Source: DATDAW01 sp036524675 (lineage in GTDB: Bacteria; Verrucomicrobiota; Verrucomicrobiia; Chthoniobacterales; DASVRZ01). From it: DNA of 24,109 nucleotides. The stretch's first letter is position 1; each line of letters starts with the position of its first letter. The notes below the pieces were generated by a model that ran no database searches, had not been told where the DNA came from, and saw only the letters and a program-made list of their open reading frames with translations. A program made the position numbers and the translations under genes. The stretch is from the NCBI GenBank assembly GCA_036524675.1, contig DATDBU010000004.1:1-24109 (forward strand). The letters run 5' to 3'. Positions 1 through 6,932 of this stretch are shown here, one piece after another.

Positions 1-250
1 GGTCTTCGTGGTGCTGGAGAAAAATGGTGAGTTTTGGAGTATTGCCGATGTGCAATCTCAAAAGCCGGCCGCTGGAGTGGTTTACCTGAAAGCGGAACGT
101 CGTGGACGGCAGCTCGTTTACGATATTGAGCGCTACTACGTCCGCGAGGGCAATGGCACCCCGAGCGGCGATATGAAAGTAGAGATTGCAATCACGAGCG
201 GCCAGGCGCGGATCAAGCAGCTTTTCGTGAATAATCAGCCTTGGGATTGA
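1..250 (+). CDS. GDYXXLXY-type domain protein, C-terminal fragment
   Basis: The open frame runs into the left edge of the window (first full codon at base 2), so only the last 80 or so residues are visible. The GTG at base 8 is probably internal. The visible part resembles the C-terminal half of the GDYXXLXY protein family: a stretch of beta-strand-like sequence, then YDIERYYVREGNG, matching the family's typical GIE-x-YFVPEG segment, then a final strand ending in QLFVNNQPWD. Members are usually inner-membrane-anchored proteins often encoded next to a DUF2157 membrane protein; their biochemical role is unknown. The 3' end overlaps the convergent ubiD-like gene by 16 bp, so no terminator separates the two. 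The family call rests on one motif region and is moderately secure; the start and the N-terminal half lie outside the window. Confidence 0.65.
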   Translation, partial: VFVVLEKNGEFWSIADVQSQKPAAGVVYLKAERRGRQLVYDIERYYVREGNGTPSGDMKVEIAITSGQARIKQLFVNNQPWD

Positions 251-1710
251 AACAAAAGCCCACGCGCGGCCAATTTCGCCGTTACGGCAGGATCCATTTT
301 TACCAATTCCGGCCATGTGCGGTGATAGCCTTCGCCGGGGAGTTTGCGGGTGGCATCGAAGCCCACGTGAGAGCCGATATTGGCAAGGGTCGGGGCGTGA
401 TCCAATGAATCGCAGGGACTTTTAACGAACGTGGAGTCGCGTTGCGGATCCGTGTTTGCCATCCAGCGGAAGAGGACTTCGCTCGTGTTATGCACGTCGC
501 AATCCTCGTCCACGACGACGATATATTTGCTGAACATCATCTGGCCCATGCCCCAAAGGCCGTGCATGATCTTGAACGCTTGCCACGGGTATTGTTTGCG
601 GATGCTGACGACGACCAGATTGTGAAAAACGCCTTCCGCGGGGAGCGCCATGTCCACGATTTCCGGGAAATTCATCTTAAACACCGGCAGAAAAATACGC
701 ACACTCGCCGTTCCCATGTAGAAATCTTCCATGGGCGGGATGCCCACGATGGTCGCGGGATAGATTGCATCTTTTCGATGCGTGATGGCGGTGACATGAA
801 ACACCGGATAATCATCGAGGGGCGTATAAAAACCGGTGTGATCGCCAAAAGGTCCTTCCGGGCGCATCTCCCCGGGCTGCACATAGCCTTCGATCACAAA
901 ATCCACGTCGGCGGGTACTTCGAGGTCGTTTGTTACGCACTTCACGAGCTCGACGGAGCGTTTCCGTAGAAATCCTGCGAATAGGATTTCATCGAGTCCG
1001 TCCGGGAGGGGGGCGGTCGCGGAGAAGGCATATGCCGGATCGCCTCCGAGGCAGACGGAGACAGGCATTCTTTCGCCGCGCTCGTAGTAGCGTTTGCCGT
1101 GGCGGGCGCCGACCTTGTGGACCTGCCAGTGCATGCCTGTGGTCGAGCCGTCGTAAATCTGCATCCGGTACATGCCAAGATTGCGTTCGCCGGTATCCGG
1201 GTCCTGGGTGAAGACCATTGGGAGCGTAACGAAACGTCCACCGTCATGCGGCCAGCAATGTAAGATGGGTAAATCGGCCAGGGAAAAATCGGATTTTCCC
1301 GTCTCGTGGATTACATCCTGACACGCGCCTTCTTTTACTTTTTTCGGACGCGCATGAACCAAGTCCACGCCGTTCCTCACCAAATCCCAAGCGTCACGCA
1401 GGGACTTCGGTGGTTTGGCCTTCATCAAAAAGCCGAGTTGGTCGGAGATCTCGTCCACCGACGCGACATTCAATGCCGCCGCCATGCGCGATTTCGATCC
1501 CATCGTATTGATAGATACGGGGAAGGTAGACGTTTTGCCGTTGATTGTCGGTTTTTCGAAGAGAAGCGCTTTGCCGCCGCCGGACGATTTCATCTGGCGG
1601 TCAGCGATTTCCGTAATTTCTAGTTCGGTGGCAACGGGCTGCTGGACGCGGATCAACTCGCCGCGTCGATCGAGTTCAGAGATAAAGTGTCGCAGGGACG
1701 AAAAGGACAT
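235..1710 (-). CDS. UbiD family (prenyl-FMN-dependent) decarboxylase
   Basis: The product is a member of the UbiD family, which decarboxylates aromatic or alpha,beta-unsaturated acids using prenylated FMN supplied by a UbiX flavin prenyltransferase; no ubiX lies in the window. With the ATG at 1710 the protein has 491 residues, close to the roughly 490-500 usual for UbiD. It opens with the typical SLRHFISELDRRGELIRV start. GMYRMQ provides the conserved Arg (about residue 182) and EGPFGDHTGFY (about 285-295) provides the acidic pair of the Arg-Glu-Asp/Glu catalytic set. In bacteria of this type the likely substrate is a menaquinone or ubiquinone precursor, but UbiD substrates cannot be read from sequence alone. 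A TTG at 1746 would add 12 residues and overlap the upstream lipoprotein stop, hinting at translational coupling. I prefer the ATG because the family's homology begins there. Confidence 0.9.
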   Translation of the reverse strand: MSFSSLRHFISELDRRGELIRVQQPVATELEITEIADRQMKSSGGGKALLFEKPTINGKTSTFPVSINTMGSKSRMAAALNVASVDEISDQLGFLMKAKPPKSLRDAWDLVRNGVDLVHARPKKVKEGACQDVIHETGKSDFSLADLPILHCWPHDGGRFVTLPMVFTQDPDTGERNLGMYRMQIYDGSTTGMHWQVHKVGARHGKRYYERGERMPVSVCLGGDPAYAFSATAPLPDGLDEILFAGFLRKRSVELVKCVTNDLEVPADVDFVIEGYVQPGEMRPEGPFGDHTGFYTPLDDYPVFHVTAITHRKDAIYPATIVGIPPMEDFYMGTASVRIFLPVFKMNFPEIVDMALPAEGVFHNLVVVSIRKQYPWQAFKIMHGLWGMGQMMFSKYIVVVDEDCDVHNTSEVLFRWMANTDPQRDSTFVKSPCDSLDHAPTLANIGSHVGFDATRKLPGEGYHRTWPELVKMDPAVTAKLAARGLLFQSQG

Positions 1711-1742
1711 GCGCTTCGTTCTCGCCAGTAGCGGGGACGATG

Positions 1743-2162
1743 TCAACGCCGCGGCATTTGCCGCCAGCCGACCACTCTGCCATTCTCAAGTCGAACGGAT
1801 TTATAAACGTAGGGCGGTGAGTAAACGACAATCGGATCGTAGAAATAATCCCAGCCCCAATACCGGCGCCCGTAATAGACTGGATAAGGCCGATAGTAAC
1901 TGACGAAATCAACGTAAGTCGTTTCGTACAACCATTCCTCGAATGACTTGCCCCGGCTGCTGCCTGTGATGATATCGTCCGGCCTGCCCCACGCAATGTA
2001 AACGGCAGCCTTGCTCATATCTTCGGCGATCCGGCCGTTCTGAACCAATGTCTGCTGCTTTGGCGAGAGACTGTTAAATGCGGCAGGGTTCTCCTTGATA
2101 CGGCTCTCCACCGTCGAACAAGCCGTCAATGCCAGCAGCGGCAAAAGGAGAAGCCAACGCAT
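1743..2162 (-). CDS. Small tyrosine-rich lipoprotein of unknown function
   Basis: This 139-residue protein starts with MRWLLLLPLLALTACS, a short lipoprotein signal with lipobox LTAC, so the mature protein should be lipidated at Cys15 and membrane-anchored outside the cytoplasm. The middle part (KNGRIAEDM-like segment, then AVYIAWGRPDDI and FEEWLYE) resembles the BamE/SmpA-like pattern in which a start-of-helix segment is followed by a 'WGxPD' turn and a W-Y strand. The C-terminal half is very rich in Tyr and aromatic residues, typical of small outer-membrane-associated proteins. I do not recognise a specific function. It lies directly upstream of ubiD on the same strand, its stop touching the possible TTG start of that gene, so the two are probably cotranscribed. 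The ATG at 2162 is the only start that retains the signal. Confidence 0.8.
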   Translation of the reverse strand: MRWLLLLPLLALTACSTVESRIKENPAAFNSLSPKQQTLVQNGRIAEDMSKAAVYIAWGRPDDIITGSSRGKSFEEWLYETTYVDFVSYYRPYPVYYGRRYWGWDYFYDPIVVYSPPYVYKSVRLENGRVVGWRQMPRR

Positions 2163-2260
2163 ATTTGCAGGATAGGCCTTGCCGAGGGGGTGTCAATTTG
2201 CACACGGAATCAACTCCTGAAATTGATACGGCAGGCTTGTGCAGTCATCCTACTTCCCAA

Positions 2261-2797
2261 ATGAACTCTTCCATCCACATCCGGCTTTGTGTCCCTGGTG
2301 ATGAAGATGCCCTCGCATTGGTTGGTGTGGCTTCATTTTTGGAAACGTTTGCAGGCGTTCTCGGAGCGGCGGACATCGTGGCACATTGTGCAAATCAACA
2401 TGCAGCCGCGGTGTATCGATCCTGGCTCGAGGACGGAAACGTCCGTACGTGGATCGCAGAGGCAGGGATAGGAAATGCGCCTGTCGGCTACCTGGTGTTG
2501 GCGCCACCGAAACTACCCGTTGCGGATCCGCGGCCGAACGATCTGGAAGTGAAGCGGATTTATTTGCTTCACCGGTTTCAAGGCAATGGTCTAGGGCGAC
2601 GTTTGATGGCGAAAGCCATCACTTTTGCTGGGGAGACCAGTAGTAACCGGCTATTGCTGGGGGTTTACTCGAAAAATGATGCGGCAATCGCTTTTTATGA
2701 GCGATGCGGATTCCGCACAGTAGGCGAGCGCCGGTTCCTGGTCGGCGATACTGAGTACGAGGATTTTGTGATGGCGCTTGAGCTGAAAGCGGCCTGA
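2261..2797 (+). CDS. GNAT family N-acetyltransferase
   Basis: This is a 178-residue acetyl-CoA-dependent N-acetyltransferase of the GNAT fold. The order is typical: an N-terminal strand (SIHIRLCVPGDEDAL), a helical region, a central strand (VGYLVLAP), then LEVKRIYLLHRFQGNGLGRRLM with the Q-x-x-G-x-G acetyl-CoA pyrophosphate-binding loop. The C-terminal block LLGVYSKNDAAIAFYERCGF is the classic N-x-x-A-x-x-F-Y-x-x-x-G-F signature. The substrate could be a small molecule, peptide or protein N-terminus; sequence does not say. The frame is open upstream to 2129, but that stretch overlaps the divergent lipoprotein gene and lacks homology, so I start at the ATG in 2261 where the fold begins. It is transcribed alone; a hairpin follows its stop. 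Confidence 0.88.
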   Translation: MNSSIHIRLCVPGDEDALALVGVASFLETFAGVLGAADIVAHCANQHAAAVYRSWLEDGNVRTWIAEAGIGNAPVGYLVLAPPKLPVADPRPNDLEVKRIYLLHRFQGNGLGRRLMAKAITFAGETSSNRLLLGVYSKNDAAIAFYERCGFRTVGERRFLVGDTEYEDFVMALELKAA

Positions 2798-2800
2798 CCT

Positions 2801-2834
2801 TCCGCCGTGCCGGAAAAGTCTCCGGCAGGGCGGA
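2801..2834. terminator. Hairpin between convergent genes
   Basis: The arms TCCGCCGTGCCGGA (2801-2814) and TCCGGCAGGGCGGA (2821-2834) pair over 14 bp with one mismatch around a 6-nt loop. It lies just after the GNAT stop and before the end of the rhodanese gene on the other strand, the right place for a shared terminator. Neither strand has a clean T-tract right after the stem, so it may instead be a dispersed palindromic repeat that slows polymerase. The hairpin is certain; its role is inferred. Confidence 0.5.
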
Positions 2835-2851
2835 AAAACGTCAGTTTGAAC

Positions 2852-3286
2852 TTAGGACTTATCGCCTGTTTCGATGGGGGAGTTGGATTCTCTCCAACCT
2901 TTGATACCTGGCGAGTAGTGCTTCACGTTGGTGTAGCCGAGGGCGAGAGCTGCTTTGGCTGCTCGTTTGTAAGCGCCACAAGCTTCGCTTCCGCAGTAGG
3001 CGACGATTAAACTGCTCTTGTCGGTTGGCAAGGCCGTCGCAAGGTCCTTGGTGGCGGCGAAATCGATCGCACCCGGGATACGGCCATCTTTGTAGCTCTC
3101 GGAGCCGTTGACGTCGATGATGACGACTGATTTGTCCTTAATCGCCGCGAGCAAGTCGTCGTGGCTGATCGACGGGACGGCACCGGTTTGTTTTTCCGCG
3201 CTCAAAGCCGAGGCAGGTTTGTCTCCTGCAAATGCAACAAGCGGTGAGAACGCGAGGGCACAACTGATGGAGAGAATACGTTTCAT
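2852..3286 (-). CDS. Exported single-domain rhodanese-like protein
   Basis: This is a 144-residue protein with an N-terminal export signal: MKRIL, a hydrophobic core to about residue 18, and a probable cleavage after AFA at residue 20, placing it in the periplasm. The rest is one rhodanese domain: VVIIDVN (CDC25-like strand), the SESYKDGRIPGAIDF segment that matches the typical 'Y-x-x-G-HIPGAI' rhodanese motif, and IVAYCGSEAC with the probable catalytic Cys98, ending in GIKGW. Rhodaneses transfer sulfane sulfur via a Cys persulfide; periplasmic single-domain forms often act in sulfur relay or redox handling, with substrate unknown here. The active loop has a second Cys five residues on. The ATG at 3286 is chosen because it starts the signal peptide; the frame stays open further upstream. 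It lies 67 bp downstream of a methyltransferase gene on the same strand. Confidence 0.85.
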   Translation of the reverse strand: MKRILSISCALAFSPLVAFAGDKPASALSAEKQTGAVPSISHDDLLAAIKDKSVVIIDVNGSESYKDGRIPGAIDFAATKDLATALPTDKSSLIVAYCGSEACGAYKRAAKAALALGYTNVKHYSPGIKGWRESNSPIETGDKS

Positions 3287-3353
3287 AAGGCCGTCAGACA
3301 AGCCCGGCAGAAATGCGTTCATTCCTGCCAGGCAGAACGAAGACAATCACGGC

Positions 3354-4139
3354 CTAGGACTGGTCGCCCGCGGCCCGGCGGCCGATTGCAAATTTCCAGC
3401 ATTGCAAGAACGTGGCGCCTGGATCTTGCGCCCATTTCCGCAGAGTGTCTGCGTGTCGCGGCAAACCGGCATCATCCAGTTGCCGAGCCAAATAGCCCGC
3501 GATGCGGCGCGCGTCACCGTGTTCTTCGATCCATTCGCCGGTGGACACCGCTTCCAGGCCGGCTTCCTGCATCCATTCCCCCAAGTGTCCTCCGGCACGT
3601 GTGTTGCCGCCATTGTCTTCCTGGAGGTCGCGATATGCCCGGATGGCATGCTCCACTTCGCGAGGGTAAGGCGCGAAGGTACACAGATCCCAATCCGGAC
3701 TGCACACAGCCACGAATCCCCCGGGCCGGATCAATCGTCGAAACTCCGTCAGGGCAGCGATGGGCTCCGAGAGGTGTTCGAGTAGTGCATGCGAAAACAC
3801 GCCATCGAACGAGGCGTCTTCGAACGGCGTGTTCTGGGCGGACGCGCAGGCGAAGCGGATGTTGACGATCTCACGCCCTTCGGCGATCCGTCGCGCGTGG
3901 TCGAGTTGTTCCGCGGAAATGTCGAGGGCGGTCACAGTTCCGGGGAAGAGCTGTTCGGCGATTCCCATCGTGATCGAACCAGGGCCGCAGCCGGCATCGA
4001 GCAGGTTCATTCCCGATTCCAGCAGTGGAGTGAGGAAAAATCCGTGGCTATCCACATCGCGTTCAGCCATGTAAGCCGCCGAGGTGGGTGTATATCCAGG
4101 TGTGTAACGTTCCGTGGGGGAGGGTGTTAGTGTATTCAT
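3354..4139 (-). CDS. Class I SAM-dependent methyltransferase (UbiE-like)
   Basis: This is a 261-residue cytoplasmic methyltransferase with the Rossmann-type class I fold. Motif I is LLDAGCGPG (about residues 46-54, SAM binding). It is followed by VTALDISAEQLDHAR (motif II acidic residue binding the ribose), ASFDGVFSHALLEHL (motif IV region) and RLIRPGGFVAVCSPDW (post-motif strand). The pattern fits Methyltransf_11/25 enzymes, which methylate small molecules or quinone precursors; the substrate is not evident. The N-terminus is an unusual run of Thr, Pro and Tyr (TPSPTERYTPGYTPTS), part of the entry region that often closes over SAM. The gene is upstream of the rhodanese gene with a 67-bp gap and may share its transcript. 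No Shine-Dalgarno sequence is seen before the ATG. Confidence 0.88.
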   Translation of the reverse strand: MNTLTPSPTERYTPGYTPTSAAYMAERDVDSHGFFLTPLLESGMNLLDAGCGPGSITMGIAEQLFPGTVTALDISAEQLDHARRIAEGREIVNIRFACASAQNTPFEDASFDGVFSHALLEHLSEPIAALTEFRRLIRPGGFVAVCSPDWDLCTFAPYPREVEHAIRAYRDLQEDNGGNTRAGGHLGEWMQEAGLEAVSTGEWIEEHGDARRIAGYLARQLDDAGLPRHADTLRKWAQDPGATFLQCWKFAIGRRAAGDQS

Positions 4140-4197
4140 GAGTTTGCAGTTTTAGATGTTTGAAGTTTTGCAAACCCGGGAACGGCTCCAGCTGCGG

Positions 4198-4230
4198 AAA
4201 AAAAATCCCGCGACCGTAGCCGGTCGTGGG
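4198..4230 (-). terminator. Intrinsic terminator on the minus strand
   Basis: Read on the minus strand, CCCACGACCG and CGGTCGCGGG pair over 10 bp (one G-T wobble) with loop GCTA, followed by A and eight Ts. This is a textbook Rho-independent terminator. The plus-strand reading is weaker (TTCTTTGGTTTT). It sits about 60 bp before the methyltransferase start, yet no recognised minus-strand gene precedes it; the nearest candidate is the 31-codon frame at 4272-4367. Confidence 0.75.
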
Positions 4231-4271
4231 TTCTTTGGTTTTGGAGTCTTGGTTGATCCTAAAGAATTCGA

Positions 4272-4367
4272 TCAATCCGCCAAATGGCCCACGTTTCCAG
4301 CACCGGCGACGATAACGACGACGGCTTTGGAAAGAATGGTAACTCGTTTGGTGACGATGGAATTCAT
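4272..4367 (-). CDS. Possible 31-residue hydrophobic peptide
   Basis: An ATG at 4367 opens a 31-codon frame whose peptide has a basic start (MNSIVTKRVTILSK) and a hydrophobic core (AVVVIVAGAGNVGHLA), the shape of a short membrane-associated peptide. The strong minus-strand terminator lies about 40 bp after its stop, which is the main reason to list it. There is no Shine-Dalgarno sequence, no recognised family, and the same frame stays open upstream to 4568 inside the divergent ROK gene, so chance is possible. The transcript could equally be a small non-coding RNA ending at the same terminator. Confidence 0.3.
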   Translation of the reverse strand: MNSIVTKRVTILSKAVVVIVAGAGNVGHLAD

Positions 4368-4417
4368 GGGGAACTGGTTGCGCAGTCTGCCCGGATTTTT
4401 TCGGATGTGCAAATAAA

Positions 4418-4439
4418 GATTCAAGAAATTTCTTGAATC
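4418..4439. repeat. Perfect 22-bp palindrome
   Basis: The sequence starts GATTCAAGAAA and its second half is the exact reverse complement, giving a gapless 22-bp palindrome. It lies 97 bp before the ROK kinase ATG and about 50 bp before the candidate minus-strand peptide, in an AT-rich stretch. Perfect gapless symmetry of this size is typical of a dimeric repressor operator; as RNA it would have to open a loop at the centre. No regulator is identified. Confidence 0.6.
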
Positions 4440-4536
4440 GCCTTTGAAGCGGTTTTTTGAACGTATTTTTTTACTTAAAATTGACGTTCGCCTGCCCAAT
4501 CCTGTGTATTTATTATCAACATAGCTCGCCAATGGT
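4440..4536 (+). promoter_or_regulatory. AT-rich leader and candidate promoter of the ROK gene
   Basis: This AT-rich stretch completes the 397-bp gap between the methyltransferase and ROK genes. TTGACG at 4481-4486 is a good -35 box; an 18-bp spacer leads to TGTATT (4505-4510), a poor -10 match, with TATTAT at 4511-4516 too far away to pair well with it. The T-rich runs at 4452-4472 are not backed by a stable stem. The promoter assignment is tentative. Confidence 0.3.
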
Positions 4537-5220
4537 ATGAAACAGACCCCAGAAAGCGTTCTCGTCATCGATATCGGCGGTACTCACGTCAAAATTCTCG
4601 TGACGGGCCAAGCCAAGCGTCGCGACTTCGACTCCGGTCCGACCCTAACTCCGCAGCTGATGGTTTCCGGTGTCCTGGGAATTGTTGGTGACTGGAAATA
4701 TGACGCCATTTCCATCGGATACCCGGGACCTGTTGTTAACAACCGTCCGGCGATCGAGCCTCACAATTTAGGTCAGGGATGGGTCGATTTTGATTATGAA
4801 CAGGCGTTTGGGCATCCCGTGCAAATGATTAACGACGCCGCAATGCAGGCGCTCGGGTGTTACGAGGGGAAAAAGCTCCTTTTCATAGGGCTCGGCACCG
4901 GTCTCGGAACGGCGATGGTTTCGAAGGAAGGTAATGTAGAACCGCTGGAGCTGGCGCATCTTCCCTATAAAAAAGGAACTTTCGAAGATTACGTCGGACT
5001 CCGCGGCCTGAAACGTTTCGGGAAGAAAAGATGGAAGGATGAAGTGGCAAGGCTCATTTCCCTGTTTCGTGCCGCGCTCCTGCCGGAAGAGGTTGTTCTT
5101 GGTGGCGGCAACGCTAAACTCTTCAAAGAGCTGCCTGCGGGATGTCGTCGGGTCAAGAATGCCAATGCTTTTAGTGGAGGCTTCCGCCTGTGGGAAAAAC
5201 CGTCAGCCCTGAGTTCTTGA
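4537..5220 (+). CDS. Short ROK-family sugar kinase, polyphosphate-glucokinase-like
   Basis: This 227-residue protein belongs to the ROK branch of the actin-like ATPase/sugar kinase fold. VLVIDIGGTHVKI (about 8-20) is the phosphate-1 loop, MINDAAMQALG (about 97-107) carries the catalytic Asp100, FIGLGTGLGTA (about 117-126) is the phosphate-2 loop, and VVLGGGNAK (about 187-195) is the adenosine segment. The Cys-rich zinc motif of typical ROK kinases and repressors is absent and there is no helix-turn-helix domain, so it is an enzyme, not a regulator. Small size and the ELAHLPYKKG segment resemble polyphosphate glucokinases, which use polyphosphate or ATP to make glucose 6-phosphate; the phosphate donor cannot be fixed by eye. 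It stands alone, converging on ada. Confidence 0.82.
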   Translation: MKQTPESVLVIDIGGTHVKILVTGQAKRRDFDSGPTLTPQLMVSGVLGIVGDWKYDAISIGYPGPVVNNRPAIEPHNLGQGWVDFDYEQAFGHPVQMINDAAMQALGCYEGKKLLFIGLGTGLGTAMVSKEGNVEPLELAHLPYKKGTFEDYVGLRGLKRFGKKRWKDEVARLISLFRAALLPEEVVLGGGNAKLFKELPAGCRRVKNANAFSGGFRLWEKPSALSS

Positions 5221-5271
5221 TAGTCGAGTAGCGCGTTTCGGTGGGTTGTGCCGGCTTGCTGCGGGGTTTTG

Positions 5272-6339
5272 TTAGCGGATGATTTTCCGCTCGTGATCCA
5301 ACAGCCATTTTTTCCGCCAGAGGCCGCCGCCGTACCCGCACAAACTGCCGTCAGCGCGGATGACCCGATGACAGGGGATGACGATACTTAGCATGTTCGT
5401 CCCGTTGGCGTGGCCGACAGCACGGCGGGCGTTGGGAACACCAAGTTCTTCGGCCATCCAGGAATAGGAACGCGTTTGGGCGAGCGGGATGGACTGCAAC
5501 GTTTCCCAAACACGCTGCTGAAAATCGGAGCCCACAGGGGCAAGCGGCACGGTGAATTTGGAACGCTTTCCAGAAAAATACTCAGTGAGTTGTTCCCGAA
5601 TGGCATCGAGATATCGATGCGTGCCCGGAACAATGCTCGTTTGAAGACTTCGGCGGAGAATGGTTAGTTCGCGTTCCAAAGCGCGGCGATCGGCGAATTC
5701 CAGGAGCCGTAGACCTTCGTCGTCGGCAATGGCGACCATCGCGCCCAATGGCGTTTCGATGCGTTCGACTATTAGACCGGGACGCGTTTTTGCCGTTGTC
5801 GGCGATTCGCCGAAGATCCGGATAAAGGCTTCGCGAAAACCGCTGGCGGATTCGAATCCGCTACTGCTTTTCGCCTCGGCAACGCTGCCTCCGTTCCGAA
5901 CTTCGTGCAGGGCCAGGCCTATCCGCCTGGCGCGGTGATAAGCCTGAAACGTCATGCCATAATGGCGCTTAAACTGGCGTCGTGCCGTCGACGGGTCGAT
6001 GGAAAGTGCGGCCAATTCTTTTTCGGTAATACGTCCGCCGGGAGCTTTCTCGACTTCGGCGCGTAGGCGTTCGATCAACTCGGGTGGACGTTGTTCCAAG
6101 TCCATCGGTCGGCAACGCAGGCAGGCACGGTATCCGCCGAGCATTGCTTCGGCTGGTGACACGAAAAATTCGATGTTTTCACGAGCTGGCTTTCTCGCGG
6201 TGCATGTGGGGCGGCAGAAAATTCCGGTCGTGCGCACGCCGGTGAAAAAGATGCCTTCAAAACTGGGGTCACGATCGTAGAAAGCGCGGACCATGGTCTC
6301 GACTGGGGGAAGAAGCCCTGGTGTGTCGGTAGTCATCAT
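5272..6339 (-). CDS. ada: Ada: O6-alkylguanine-DNA methyltransferase and AraC-type activator
   Basis: The 355-residue protein matches the full three-part Ada of E. coli (354 residues). The N-terminal Ada_Zn domain has FCRPTC (Cys42, Cys46) and CLRC (Cys73, Cys76); Cys42 is the likely acceptor of methyl groups from DNA phosphotriesters, which turns the protein into an activator. An AraC-type helix-turn-helix follows (about 85-185: DPSTARRQFKRHYGMTFQAYHRARRI, cited here in part as RRQFKRHYGMTF). The C-terminal methyltransferase domain holds IPCHRVI with the suicidal acceptor Cys323, plus the GYGGGLWRKKWLLDHE end. It repairs O6-methylguanine irreversibly in the cytoplasm and should switch on its own and other alkylation-repair genes; no alkA or alkB is adjacent. 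Two ATGs stand in tandem at 6339 and 6336; the first is used here. Confidence 0.96.
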   Translation of the reverse strand: MMTTDTPGLLPPVETMVRAFYDRDPSFEGIFFTGVRTTGIFCRPTCTARKPARENIEFFVSPAEAMLGGYRACLRCRPMDLEQRPPELIERLRAEVEKAPGGRITEKELAALSIDPSTARRQFKRHYGMTFQAYHRARRIGLALHEVRNGGSVAEAKSSSGFESASGFREAFIRIFGESPTTAKTRPGLIVERIETPLGAMVAIADDEGLRLLEFADRRALERELTILRRSLQTSIVPGTHRYLDAIREQLTEYFSGKRSKFTVPLAPVGSDFQQRVWETLQSIPLAQTRSYSWMAEELGVPNARRAVGHANGTNMLSIVIPCHRVIRADGSLCGYGGGLWRKKWLLDHERKIIR

Positions 6340-6450
6340 GGGATTAAGGTAAGCGTCGCTACTCCGGCTGGCATCGACGGATTTCAGGCAGGGAATTTTT
6401 CAATCGTTCCCGCGAGGATTGCACCTCCGACAGACTTCTCCCCTCGACAC

Positions 6451-6792
6451 TCATCGAGCCCGTCCTGGCTGGTACCGAACAACCTTCGCTTTTTCCAATG
6501 TGACCAGGCCGCCATCCATCATTTCTTCAAGCGCGGGCAGGAAGGCGCTGATTTTTTCCTCCGTATCCACGATCTCAACGACCATGGGCAGATCCATGGA
6601 AAGCTGCAGGATTTTCACGGTGTGAATACGGCTGCTGGCGCCGAAGCCCATCGGCCCCCGCAGCACGGTTGCTCCTGCAAGATGCATTTCACGAGCTTTG
6701 AGGACGAGGGCTTCGTAGAGCGGCTTGTGACCGTGGCGATCTGATTCGCCAATGAAAATTCGCAGTAAGAGCGCGTTTTCAGGGAGTTCCAT
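6451..6792 (-). CDS. DUF190 (PII-like) protein
   Basis: From the ATG at 6792 the product has 113 residues, the usual size of DUF190 proteins, which have a ferredoxin-like PII-type fold. Typical features are LLLRIFIGESDRHGHKPLYEALV near the start (here shortened: RIFIGESDRHGHKPLYEA), AGATVLRGPMGFG in the middle and LPMVVEIVDTEEKI toward the end. The family is often found beside crcB fluoride-channel genes, but none is visible here, and its molecular role is not settled. The frame is open to a TTG at 6957, which would overlap the preceding acetyltransferase gene; that extension does not look like the family, so the shorter form is chosen. It is probably the second gene after the acetyltransferase. 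Confidence 0.82.
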   Translation of the reverse strand: MELPENALLLRIFIGESDRHGHKPLYEALVLKAREMHLAGATVLRGPMGFGASSRIHTVKILQLSMDLPMVVEIVDTEEKISAFLPALEEMMDGGLVTLEKAKVVRYQPGRAR

Positions 6793-6932
6793 GGCTGTGA
6801 GGTGGAGAACTCTGAGGGAAACTCGGCCCCAATCTGATTCAGCGCAAAGCGAAATATCCGTCGCGGCAAATATTTCTAATAACTCGGGGTCAACATCCGT
6901 AAAACTTTCCTGTGAGACTGCGGAACCAGGAA

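Noticed and set aside
2129..2260. N-terminal extension of the GNAT gene
   Set aside because: The 44 extra codons overlap the divergent lipoprotein start and the intergenic region and lack homology; the fold begins at the ATG in 2261.
3108..3785. 225-codon plus-strand frame
   Set aside because: It covers parts of the rhodanese and methyltransferase genes in antisense and has no family features.
4156..4416. 86-codon plus-strand frame in the intergenic region
   Set aside because: It runs through both arms of the strong minus-strand terminator and has no family, start signal or plausible composition.
5221..5271. Terminator between the ROK and ada genes
   Set aside because: Only very short pairings (CCG/CGG) precede a GGGGTTTT run; no stable stem can be drawn.
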